DNA of 64,000 nucleotides from AP-15 sp963700195 (lineage in GTDB: Bacteria > Pseudomonadota > Alphaproteobacteria > ATCC43930 > CGMCC-115725): the NCBI GenBank assembly GCA_963700195.1, contig CAVOWQ010000010.1, forward strand, positions 186,001 to 250,000. The letters run 5' to 3'. Below the pieces are notes generated by a model. The model made no database searches. It was not told the origin of the DNA and saw only the letters and a program-made list of their open reading frames with translations. This document shows, in pieces, positions 27,990-36,248 of the stretch (position 1 is its first letter; each line of letters begins with the position of its first letter). The translations under genes and the position numbers were made by a program.

Positions 27990-29216
27990 TTACAGAGCCT
28001 TGCCGTAGATGCGATAGAGCTTGTCGAGCTGCGCGCCAATGGCGTGGCAGCCCTCGAGCGAGGGTTTGTTATCCTCCAGGATCCATGAGAACTCGACGGT
28101 TTCGATGTTTGCCCGGCGCGCGGCGTCCAGGATCTCACCCAGCATCATTGTGACGAGCGCCATGCTCAATGCCGATCTGCGGTACCGCTGCCGCACCCCA
28201 GTCAGCATCACCCGCGCCGTTTTTGGTTTGCGGAAGCGCAACCGCCACAACAATTTGAGCCAGTTGATCGGAAACAGCCTGCCACCGAGATCGGCAAGGA
28301 TCTCGTTGAGGTTGGGGAGGGCGACCAGCATTGCCGCCGGCTCACCATCGGCAAGCGCGAAGACCACACTTTGCGGCGGAAGAACAGGCGCGAGCTGGTC
28401 GATGATCTGTTTGGCTTCGCGCTCGGTCACCGGCAGGAACCCCCAATTCTGAGTCCAGGCCTCGTTGTAGATGTCGAGGGCCAGCCGCATTTCCTCGGCG
28501 AAGCGGGCATGATCGAGATTGCGCACGCCGATCCGCCCTTCCGCACGGAGCCGAGCGATGACGCGCTCGAGGTGATGCAGGTGCTTTGTTACGATATCGG
28601 CAAGCGTGACCCGCAATGCGTGCAGGTCCTTGGCCTTGACATATCCTTCGCCGACGAGTCGCTCGGCGTAATAGGGGGGTGTGTAGGGCATGCCGACCAT
28701 CGGCGGGGTCTCAAAGCCCGAAACCAGAACGCCGATGTCGTCGTTCATCGACAAGCTATACGGACCCACGATCCGACGCATGCCGCGCTCCCGCAGCCAA
28801 CTCTCGGCGGTGCTCTGCAAAGCAGCAAAAACGGCCTGGTCGTCTATGGCCTCGAGCAAGCCAAAGTTGCCGGTCTCGTCGTGATGGGTTTCGAGATGGA
28901 GGTGATTGATCTGCGCACTGATGCGCCCGACCGGTATGCCGTCGCGCCATGCCAGCCAGAAACAGGCCTCGCCGTGATCGAAGAACGGGTTCTTGCGCCG
29001 GTCGAGCAACCGATGCATGTCGCGACGCAGCGGGGGAACCCAGTTCGGATCATTGCGATGGAGGCGATAAGGCAGGTCGACAAAGCGATTGCGGTCGCGC
29101 CAACCGCGGAGCGCGGTCACCTCGATAGAGCTATGTACCGCCGGGTTCCGCTCGGGCGCGGGGCCAGCGTAGGCGGTATCTGGCGCGCCGGGAGTGCGCG
29201 CGCTATTCATAAGCAT
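27990..29216 (-). CDS. GNAT-fold YghO-like protein; candidate amide-forming acyltransferase (ceramide-synthase-like)
   Basis: A 408-residue protein on the opposite strand, starting at ATG 29216 (or 29210). It has the YghO-type opening 'FVDLPYRLHRNDPNWVPP', 'NPFFDHGEACFWLAWRDGIP' and 'GRISAQINHLH', followed by a GNAT-like core and 'LTGVRQRYRRSALSMALV', where the acyl-CoA pyrophosphate loop is expected. Members of this family are usually labelled hypothetical or dATP pyrophosphohydrolase. The ceramide synthase described in Caulobacter is a GNAT-fold protein, so N-acylation of an amino lipid is a fair prediction, strengthened by the oxoamine synthase in the same locus. Whether it groups with the Caulobacter enzyme needs an alignment. 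It is convergent with the radical SAM gene and divergent from the desaturase gene. Confidence 0.75.
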   Translation of the reverse strand: MLMNSARTPGAPDTAYAGPAPERNPAVHSSIEVTALRGWRDRNRFVDLPYRLHRNDPNWVPPLRRDMHRLLDRRKNPFFDHGEACFWLAWRDGIPVGRISAQINHLHLETHHDETGNFGLLEAIDDQAVFAALQSTAESWLRERGMRRIVGPYSLSMNDDIGVLVSGFETPPMVGMPYTPPYYAERLVGEGYVKAKDLHALRVTLADIVTKHLHHLERVIARLRAEGRIGVRNLDHARFAEEMRLALDIYNEAWTQNWGFLPVTEREAKQIIDQLAPVLPPQSVVFALADGEPAAMLVALPNLNEILADLGGRLFPINWLKLLWRLRFRKPKTARVMLTGVRQRYRRSALSMALVTMMLGEILDAARRANIETVEFSWILEDNKPSLEGCHAIGAQLDKLYRIYGKAL

Positions 29217-29363
29217 CGGAGTGAAGATGCAGCAAGCCTGGAGATACGTCCGGCGCCGAACGGCGACCGACCTTATCTTATTCGAGGTCGGACCGTATCG
29301 GAAAGCCGAGAATCTAAGAAGTTGCTTGTGCCGCGCCCGCCCTAGCCCGCGAATGGGGAGATT

Positions 29364-30465
29364 TTGACTCCGCTATACCACCCGGTGGCGCGAACTGAAT
29401 CTCGAGGAGCTCCCGGGGTGCCCGCCGCGTCTCCGGGTCGGGCCGAGGCGATCGAGGGCGAGCTGCCCATCAGGCATTTGCGTCGAGCACTCGACGACTT
29501 ATTGGTTCCGAGACCCGCTTACTACTGGATCGACTTCCTCGCCTCGATAACCTGTTTTTACGCCGGGTTTGCGGCTACTGCAGTGCTGCCGCTCAACAAC
29601 CCGCTCAAGCTTCTCGGTGCCGTGGTTGCAGTGCTCGCCCTTTATCGGGCGGTCGTGTTCATCCACGAGGTCGCGCACCTGTCGCCGGGCCGCGTCCCGG
29701 GATTCCGTGTCGCGTGGAACCTGCTGTGCGGCATCCCTTTGCTGGTGCCGAGCTTTATCTACGGCTCGCATCGCGACCACCACGCGCGACGCGCCTACGG
29801 CACCACCAACGATGGGGAATACAGGCCTTGGGGGCTCCCCGGCAATCGCATCGGCATAGTGATGTTCGCCTCCTCCAGCTTTCTCGGGCTGCCGGCGGGT
29901 ATGCTGAGATTCGGAATACTCGGGCCGCTCTCCTGGTTCAATCCAAGGATTCGGGAATGGGTCGCAGCTCACGCCTCTTCTCTGGTTGTCGGCCCGAGCT
30001 ACCGCCGTGACCCGCCATCTCGGCAGGAGGCACGCTGCTGGCGGGTCCAGGAAGTCGGCGTCTTCACCTACCTCCTCGCAATCGCCGGGGCCCTCGTTAC
30101 AGGGCTGATAAACGCGGAACTGTTGGTGCAGCTGTATTTGATCAGCACCGCCGGCCTGCTCCTGAACAGCTTGCGCACCTTGGCGGCGCATCGCTATCGC
30201 TCGGCCGGTGATCCAATGACCACGACCCAGCAATTGCTCGAACTCGTCGAACTATCCACGGCGCTCATGGCTGATCCCGCTGTGGGCGCCGGTCGGGCTG
30301 CGGTTTCACGCCATGCACCATATGTTTCCGAGCATCCCGTATCATAATTTGGCTGCGGCGCATGATCGGGTGACAGGGATGTTGCCGGAGGGCTCGCCCT
30401 ATCACCGAACTGCCGGGTACGGGTTGGCCGCCAGCCTGAGCGAACTCTGGCGAAGCGCGCGCTAG
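29364..30465 (+). CDS. Membrane fatty-acid desaturase/hydroxylase, one frameshift
   Basis: About 366 residues after dropping one G near 30250 so that 'LLELV' leads into 'NYPRRSWLIPLWAPVGLR'. All three histidine clusters of the di-iron enzymes are then present: 'HEVAH' after the second helix, 'GSHRDHH' and 'FHAMHHMFP' followed by 'IPYHNLAAAHDR'. There are four or more membrane helices. It starts at TTG 29364 with GGGGAG close upstream. Such enzymes desaturate or hydroxylate acyl or sphingoid chains. It is divergent from the GNAT gene and 33 bases ahead of the sulfotransferase gene, so a chain-tailoring step in the same pathway is likely. Confidence 0.85.
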
Positions 30466-30498
30466 AGTTGTCAGCTCTGTGGGCGATTTGAGGAGCAA

Positions 30499-31632
30499 AT
30501 GTCAGCAGGGCTGCACCCGCCGACCGCCGCCGATTGCCCGGCGAACGATCACCAGAGGCCGGCAGATGATGATCTCCCGGAGCACCACAAGTCCCAGCGA
30601 CACAATCCGATAATCTTGTTGTCCGCGTGCCCCCGAAGTGGATCGAACTACCTGGAAAACCTGCTCTCGCTGCATCCGCAATGTCGGAAATCCAAGGTTC
30701 CGGAGGATTTTTTCCTCGCCAACAGTGAGACATTGCTGAATTTTTGCCGATCGGTTGCCGACAGCTGGGACGATTGGTGGCTCCAGCGCCTGGGCGGGCC
30801 ATCCCGCCTGGCAATGCATATCGGCACGGCGCTACTGCGCTTCGCCGACCCTGGCCCGCAAGAGGAGCGGCCGGCAGGCGGCTTCCGTCTGATCCTCCGT
30901 TCTCCCACGACCGAAGGGATCGCAACCGCCGCCACCTTGTTTCCGAATGCGCGGGTGCTGGTCCTGGTGCGGGACGGGCCGGCGACGGTCGAATTGGGGC
31001 GCCGGAGCTTCGGCTGGCCGTATGAAGAGGCCATGCTGGCCTGGCGCCAATCCGTCCGCCGCGTTTTGTCCTTTCTGGAGAGTGCTGACGGGCCGCGCTG
31101 CCAGCTGATCCGGTTTGAAGATCTGACAGCCGATCCGGCCCGTGAGGTTACGCGGGTCCTCGCTTCCCTTGGTCTCGACCCGGCGCTTTACCCCATCGAC
31201 CGGGTTGACGAAATTCCGGTGTTCGGGTCGTCGAGCTTTGGCCGGGCGGACGGAGAGGAGGTCCATTGGCGGCCGGTGCCCAAGGATTCATCATTCGATC
31301 CCTTGGCGAGAGCGCAGTCATGGCCGGCCCATCGGCGCGTGCGGTTCGCCTGGCTGGCGGGGGCAGAGCAGCGCAAGCTCGGCTATCCGGTTCACCCGTT
31401 GTCGCCGATGGGTTGCGTCTGTAATGTCGTGCTCGACGGCATCTACGGGGCTCGTCGCATCGCGGTCCAAATCGCTTTGCTCCCCCTCAGGGAGCCGCGG
31501 GTGTTCAGTGACCGGCGGCGGCGGTATTTCTCTTGGCGCAGGATGAGCAGACCGGGCGATGCGGTGCAATGCGCCCTGAGCAATTGGCGGCGATCCCCGC
31601 GGAGCATGATTTTGAACGTCAGAGCGAAATAA
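30499..31632 (+). CDS. PAPS-dependent sulfotransferase family protein
   Basis: A 377-residue protein whose residues about 38-55 read 'IILLSACPRSGSNYLENLLS', the 5'-phosphosulfate-binding loop of sulfotransferases. The 3'-phosphate-binding segment is 'LVLVRDGPATVELGRRSF' with Arg and Ser correctly spaced. 'RFEDLTADPAREVTRVLASL' is the usual later motif. The first 35 residues are hydrophilic and probably disordered. These enzymes transfer sulfate from PAPS to a hydroxyl or amine of lipids or sugars. It lies right behind the desaturase, which suggests sulfation of the PKS/oxoamine-derived lipid, though the neighbouring glycan genes are an alternative target. The stop is directly followed by the stop of the convergent SDR gene. 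Confidence 0.85.
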   Translation: MSAGLHPPTAADCPANDHQRPADDDLPEHHKSQRHNPIILLSACPRSGSNYLENLLSLHPQCRKSKVPEDFFLANSETLLNFCRSVADSWDDWWLQRLGGPSRLAMHIGTALLRFADPGPQEERPAGGFRLILRSPTTEGIATAATLFPNARVLVLVRDGPATVELGRRSFGWPYEEAMLAWRQSVRRVLSFLESADGPRCQLIRFEDLTADPAREVTRVLASLGLDPALYPIDRVDEIPVFGSSSFGRADGEEVHWRPVPKDSSFDPLARAQSWPAHRRVRFAWLAGAEQRKLGYPVHPLSPMGCVCNVVLDGIYGARRIAVQIALLPLREPRVFSDRRRRYFSWRRMSRPGDAVQCALSNWRRSPRSMILNVRAK

Positions 31633-32436
31633 TCAAACATAGGGACCAATGTCGACGGCAGCGCGGCGCAGGATAGGGTCGACCAATCCCGCCGGAAGCG
31701 CTCGCATCAGCTGCATGCCGAGGTAGAGCGGGTAGGGAAAGGCGATCTGGCGGCGCCCCTTGGCCAAGCCGCGCCGAATGATCCGGGCGGCGCGTTCGGC
31801 CGGCAATATCAGCGGCTTGGGTCCGGCAACCGTTTGGGACAGACGCGTTTCGACGAAACCCGGCAGGACGACCGACACGCCGATCCCCTCCGGTGCCAGC
31901 CAGCTCCTCAGGGCCTCACCGTAGATCCTTACTGCCGCCTTGCTCGCGCAATAGCCGGGCGAGAACGGTATCCCCCGCAGGGCCGCCAGCGAGGAGATCA
32001 GCGCAATCTGGCCCCGCCGGCGCCGACGCATTGCCGGAAGCACCGGATGGAGGGTGTTCGAGACGCCGCCGAAGTTGACGTCCATCACGCGGTGCAACTC
32101 GTCGAGCGATTTGCCGGCGCCATCCCGCCACAAACCGCCTTGAGCCCCGGCATTTGCGATCACCAGCTCGAGGGGCGAGGCGCGTTCGGCCTCGTCGATC
32201 CAGGCGGCGACGGCCGCCGCCTCGGTTACATCGAGGCGAGCCTCGATCACCTCGGCGCCGCGCTCGCGACACAGATTGGCCACCGCGGCGAGCCTGGCGG
32301 CATCTCGGCCGCAAAGCGCTAACTGGGTTCGCGGCGCGGCGTAGGCCAGTGCCAAGGCGGCGCCGATACCGCTGCTCGCACCGGTGATCAGAATGGAGCG
32401 GGGGTCCCTCACGTTGTTATATATACCGCAGAACAT
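31633..32436 (-). CDS. Short-chain dehydrogenase, candidate 3-keto-sphingoid reductase
   Basis: A 267-residue classical SDR starting at ATG 32436, with GTG 32412 as an alternative. It has 'LITGASSGIGAALALAYA', an Arg in 'LALCGRDAARL' that would suit NADPH, 'VIANAGAQGG', catalytic Ser in 'LISSLAALRG', and the 'YCASK' pair. The C-terminal region 'PYPLYLGMQLMRALPAGLVD' is hydrophobic and resembles membrane-associated SDRs of the DHRS7/KDSR sort. In sphingolipid pathways an SDR of this type reduces the ketone left by the oxoamine synthase; the same role is the best guess here. It could instead be a general lipid reductase. Confidence 0.85.
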   Translation of the reverse strand: MFCGIYNNVRDPRSILITGASSGIGAALALAYAAPRTQLALCGRDAARLAAVANLCRERGAEVIEARLDVTEAAAVAAWIDEAERASPLELVIANAGAQGGLWRDGAGKSLDELHRVMDVNFGGVSNTLHPVLPAMRRRRRGQIALISSLAALRGIPFSPGYCASKAAVRIYGEALRSWLAPEGIGVSVVLPGFVETRLSQTVAGPKPLILPAERAARIIRRGLAKGRRQIAFPYPLYLGMQLMRALPAGLVDPILRRAAVDIGPYV

Positions 32437-32620
32437 CCGCTCGATAGCGAAGTGCGATTACAGGGCGGTGGGCCGGGGCGCCACTGCATACCTCTCTCGC
32501 TCGAGAGAAAACTTGATCTGACAATGCTGGCCGCGCTGCCGTCGCCGGTGTGCTAGTATCGGATTGTTGCAGCCCAATCATCCAAACGAGAGATCGCTAA
32601 AGCACCAGAGGAGACGATTG

Positions 32621-34063
32621 GTGCCAAACCTCCAAATCGTTCTGAGTAAACAGTTCACGCCGGCATACCCACTAGACTTTGCAACCATCCGAAACGTATT
32701 TCTGTTATCTATCATAATTTCAACGGCAACGATGCTGCATTCGGTATCTGAAATGCGAGGTCTGTTCGCAGACGGCTCCAACTACATCGTGCATATTCTT
32801 GTAGCTGAAGACTTTTATCTCCTGGAGCCCGCTCGAAAGCTGGTTCAACTCCTCCAGCAGTCGCTTCTCGTCCTCGGAATACGATCGGGCGTCACGGACT
32901 TGCCGACACTTGCGCGGCTGTTCACTCTGGGCGCCTTGGGTTGGCCCATCATCCTGACTGCCAGCTGCTGGTTGATCCTCCCGCGTGAAGAAAAGGGATG
33001 GATCATCGGTCCTCTGATCAACCTAGTGGGCCTCTGTCCGATGACCAGCCTCGCCGCCATCGGCGAGGGGATGATTGCGTCCTGTTTGCTGTGGGTAATT
33101 TTTTTCTTAGTACTATTCCGGGCGCAAAGCATCTGGGGAGCGATTCTCGCCATTTCTCTGACCGCGTTGGGAGCAGTAACTCACGAAACTGCGGCTATAT
33201 TCTTCGTCGGGATCGCCGCTCTCGCCATCATGCGTATGCGTGACAGCTCCGCGGTCGGGCGGTTGACGCAACTCGCGATTTCCGCCGCCGCGATATGGTC
33301 GGCCTGCTACCTGATTTCAGTCGTCCTGCATCCCCGCGACCCAGCAAATCGTGCTGATTTCCTGATTGGGATTATGGCGCTCGCGTTTGTCGAGCTACAT
33401 GGAGTGAACCTCACCGCAGTCGCGACGATGGTCTCATGCATCGCCATTTTCTGGATCATGCGCGCACCAAACAAAGTCGAAAAGACCCAGCCTATTCTGC
33501 TAACCTGTATGAGTTTTTTCATCCTTGCTGATGCTTTATTGCTGTTTTTACCGGAATGGACCGTTACTCCCGTCGCTCAATTCAGTGGGCGCGGGTTGCC
33601 CGTGCTCGGCACAACGTTGCTTTCGTTTGGGCTGTGGGCGGGTTGGAGACGCGGTATGAAACCGGAATTCCTGCTATCGAAGCCTGTTCTTCTGGTCTTG
33701 TGTGGATTGCTGCTTACTCAGAGTGTTGCCCAAATCATGATGACGCGGCAGTGGACCAATACGCTCGGCACTATAACGAGGATCATCGAGCGCCGGGACG
33801 GGCGGATTCCATGGCAGACAGCGCTCGAAGCCGCGGCCCCACGCAATCCTATCCTCTGGAAAGAGATGATCTGGTATTCAGAAATTCAGCCTCTGTCCCT
33901 ACTGCTCGCTCCGCAAGGCCGCGTTCATGCTGTGATCGACGCGCCTACTTCCGAGAGGTGGAAACCGTTCCAGCTCGGCGCCCCGGCGAGCCTGCCGAAA
34001 TCGAGGTTCTGGGACGCCGCCCCGTATGCAGCTGCGGTCGAAAGCCGAAACCTTCATCACTAA
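32621..34063 (+). CDS. Polytopic membrane protein, unknown (glycosyltransferase-like topology)
   Basis: A 480-residue protein starting at GTG 32621, seven bases after GAGGAG; TTG 32618 or 32564 are in-frame alternatives. About 9-11 hydrophobic segments are visible. The first loop has 'FADGSNYIVHILVAEDFYLL' and the last 90 residues are soluble with 'NPILWKEMIWYSEIQPLS'. The layout (short N-terminus, acidic first loop, many helices, soluble tail) is like GT-C membrane glycosyltransferases or O-antigen-related proteins, but no motif proves it. Base composition is noticeably less GC-rich than in the PKS genes, as in the glycan genes that follow. Confidence 0.7.
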   Translation: MPNLQIVLSKQFTPAYPLDFATIRNVFLLSIIISTATMLHSVSEMRGLFADGSNYIVHILVAEDFYLLEPARKLVQLLQQSLLVLGIRSGVTDLPTLARLFTLGALGWPIILTASCWLILPREEKGWIIGPLINLVGLCPMTSLAAIGEGMIASCLLWVIFFLVLFRAQSIWGAILAISLTALGAVTHETAAIFFVGIAALAIMRMRDSSAVGRLTQLAISAAAIWSACYLISVVLHPRDPANRADFLIGIMALAFVELHGVNLTAVATMVSCIAIFWIMRAPNKVEKTQPILLTCMSFFILADALLLFLPEWTVTPVAQFSGRGLPVLGTTLLSFGLWAGWRRGMKPEFLLSKPVLLVLCGLLLTQSVAQIMMTRQWTNTLGTITRIIERRDGRIPWQTALEAAAPRNPILWKEMIWYSEIQPLSLLLAPQGRVHAVIDAPTSERWKPFQLGAPASLPKSRFWDAAPYAAAVESRNLHH

Positions 34064-34156
34064 CTAATTTCAAACCTCTTCCAAGGCGCGTTTGCGTCAT
34101 GATGCCGCGCTTTCGCAGCGCAACGCCGGATTGGCAAATCATGCGCCTGGGAACGC

Positions 34157-34864
34157 CTACCTATATGTGTTCACGAGAAACTCCGGGCGGTCAAGGCGCA
34201 CAAAGAAAAGGTCAATCTGCCAGAACGCGAAATCGAGAACGCGCCAATGCGGTTCGGACATGTCTATAACGCCAAATCCTCGTTCGCGCATGTAGGCGAC
34301 GATTTCATGAAAAAGCAGGCTGCCTTCGATGAGGCGGAAATTATAGGTCTCAATAACGAGGAGATTGGTGTTGCGCAGGGTTTCCGTCGCCCCGCATAGA
34401 ATGGGGACCTCGTAGCCGTGCGTGTCGAGCTTGATCAGATAGGGACCGGGCAGACTGGATGCGCCGATCTCGTGGTCGATGGTGGTTTCTCGCACGACCT
34501 TGCGCGCGCCTTCGCTTCGTATCTTGCTCGCGAACCCTGTGAACAAGTCACTGTCGTCGAAATAGATCTCCCCGCATGCGTCTCCCGCGGCCGCCAGAAC
34601 ATATTGAGCCATTGGATGCGCGGAGACATAGGCCTTTAGTGCCTCTTCATGCGAATCTTGCGCTTCGATGAGCAGATAATGAGCATCAGGATAATGTTTC
34701 GTGCAGACGTCCGACCACCTCCCGTCGGAAGCCCCGATGTCGATCACTGTGCCGATTTCGAGGTCGCGCTTCGCCACGCGCCAGAGCGCGCGGTCGGTGG
34801 ACATGGCGCGAAGCGTGGCGACTTCCGGCGGCTCGACAAGGCAATTTTTCCGGCGACGATTCAA
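34157..34864 (-). CDS. FkbM-family methyltransferase
   Basis: A 235-residue SAM methyltransferase-fold protein. It has motif I 'GTVIDIGASDGRWSDV', 'YLLIEAQDSHEEAL', and the FkbM-specific 'PYLIKLDTHGYEVPILCGA' and 'LLVIETYNFR'. Such enzymes O-methylate sugars in polysaccharide and antibiotic clusters. The start is uncertain: TTG 34864 opens the frame and ATG 34804 is closer to the fold. A frame beginning at 34955 (MPKRTASLRDLAKEQF) would join by removing one A from the AAAAA run near 34845, as with the other breaks in this window. It is the last gene of a minus-strand glycan block and probably modifies the product of the adjacent glycosyltransferases. Confidence 0.8.
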   Translation of the reverse strand: MNRRRKNCLVEPPEVATLRAMSTDRALWRVAKRDLEIGTVIDIGASDGRWSDVCTKHYPDAHYLLIEAQDSHEEALKAYVSAHPMAQYVLAAAGDACGEIYFDDSDLFTGFASKIRSEGARKVVRETTIDHEIGASSLPGPYLIKLDTHGYEVPILCGATETLRNTNLLVIETYNFRLIEGSLLFHEIVAYMRERGFGVIDMSEPHWRVLDFAFWQIDLFFVRLDRPEFLVNTYR

Positions 34865-35085
34865 TTGCTGCCGGAAAAGGGTGGAAAATCCGCTTTATGG
34901 AAAACAAGAATTGCTCCTTTGCGAGGTCACGCAACGATGCCGTCCTTTTCGGCAAGCAGCGACGCTACCTTTTTCGAGCCGGCAGGTTTGGTGCCGTATT
35001 CTTTATTTGTTAAATCGTTTCAATTCTGACCGATTTGCGAGCCGGGTCAACCAACGGAAACAAATGGACGCAAAGGCTGAGCAAT

Positions 35086-36075
35086 TCAATTTTGAACCTT
35101 TTTTGGATGCACCACCGCGTTTTCCGCCGTTGTCAAACGCTTCTTGATCTGGCGGATTTCCTTGTCGAATCGCTCGTGGAGGCTGAGACGCCAATGTTCG
35201 GCTTTGAACGCCTTGGTGCCGAGAAATGGAAGCACGCACATTGGCCAACGCTCACACGTCCAGGGTCCACCGTAATGGCGCAGCAAGACTCGATATTCGA
35301 AGCGTGCCTTCGCATATCTCTTTGCAATTTTGACACGTGTCTCCATCTCGTCGGGAGAGAGCGATGAATCGATTTCCGCATGATAGCGCATAATATCATT
35401 GGTGAGCTGACCACTTCGTACCCGGAAGCAACCCAGAATGGTGTCGACAATAACGAGGTCGCTTTGCATCGCAAAGCGCCGCCAAAGATCAAAGTCGCCG
35501 GCAAGCCGGAAATTTGCATTGAGACCGCCTGTCTTTTCCCACAATCCGGGTCGCCAGAACGTGCCTTCCTGCTGAATGAAAGGCCGCGCGAAACGGCCCT
35601 CGAAAATACCAGCGGCTATGGCGGTTCGTGGGAAAGGAACGATTGGCGAAATATGCAACATTCCGCCAGCTTCGTTGATGATGGTGGGCCGCCCCGTCAC
35701 CCAGTCAATATCGGAATGCTTGTCGAAGATCTCCGCGACCGTGACGAAGGCACCCGGTTCATAGCGGTCGTCGGCATTGATCCAGGCCATCAGATCAGAA
35801 TCACCGCAGGCCGCAAAACCGCGATTGACCGCATCGTAGAGTCCACGATCGGGCGCGCTCGAAAAAGAAAACTTTATTCCCGCGCAATTGATCGGGAAGT
35901 CGTTTGCGAGGCGGATTTGCCACTCTGTCAATAATTTTATCGTTGAATCTGTTGATACGCCATCTTGAACATGGTAGCGGATCGAAAATGGCCCAGTTTG
36001 GCTCACCACGCTTAGAATAGTTTCATTGATAAACTTCTCTCCGTTGAGAACTGGCGTCACAATATTAAATCGCAT
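35086..36075 (-). CDS. Family 2 glycosyltransferase
   Basis: A complete 329-residue GT-A glycosyltransferase. It begins 'FNIVTPVLNGEKFINETI', has the nucleotide-binding Asp in 'VQDGVSTDSTIKLL', the DxD-like metal site in 'LMAWINADDRYEPGAF', and the family's later 'ARPFIQQEGTFWRPGLWEKT' and 'LAGDFDLWRRF'. It lacks membrane helices, so it probably works at the cytoplasmic face on a lipid-linked sugar. This type commonly adds a branch or terminal sugar in O-antigen or capsule assembly. It shares the minus-strand orientation and lower GC of the FkbM and GT4-like genes around it. Confidence 0.88.
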   Translation of the reverse strand: MRFNIVTPVLNGEKFINETILSVVSQTGPFSIRYHVQDGVSTDSTIKLLTEWQIRLANDFPINCAGIKFSFSSAPDRGLYDAVNRGFAACGDSDLMAWINADDRYEPGAFVTVAEIFDKHSDIDWVTGRPTIINEAGGMLHISPIVPFPRTAIAAGIFEGRFARPFIQQEGTFWRPGLWEKTGGLNANFRLAGDFDLWRRFAMQSDLVIVDTILGCFRVRSGQLTNDIMRYHAEIDSSLSPDEMETRVKIAKRYAKARFEYRVLLRHYGGPWTCERWPMCVLPFLGTKAFKAEHWRLSLHERFDKEIRQIKKRLTTAENAVVHPKKVQN

Positions 36076-36248
36076 GCTAATATCCTCTTACAGGTCAGCG
36101 CAGGGTTGTTTTTCACCCTAGCTTGGTCCTACGTGAACTTGGTCTGAGACCGTCTCAAATGTCGAGGCGCAAACGGCTGCGTAATGATGCCAGTTTTTCG
36201 ATCCCTCTCGGCTGCACAGTTCCAAGCAAACGTAGCGGGACTGAAAAT

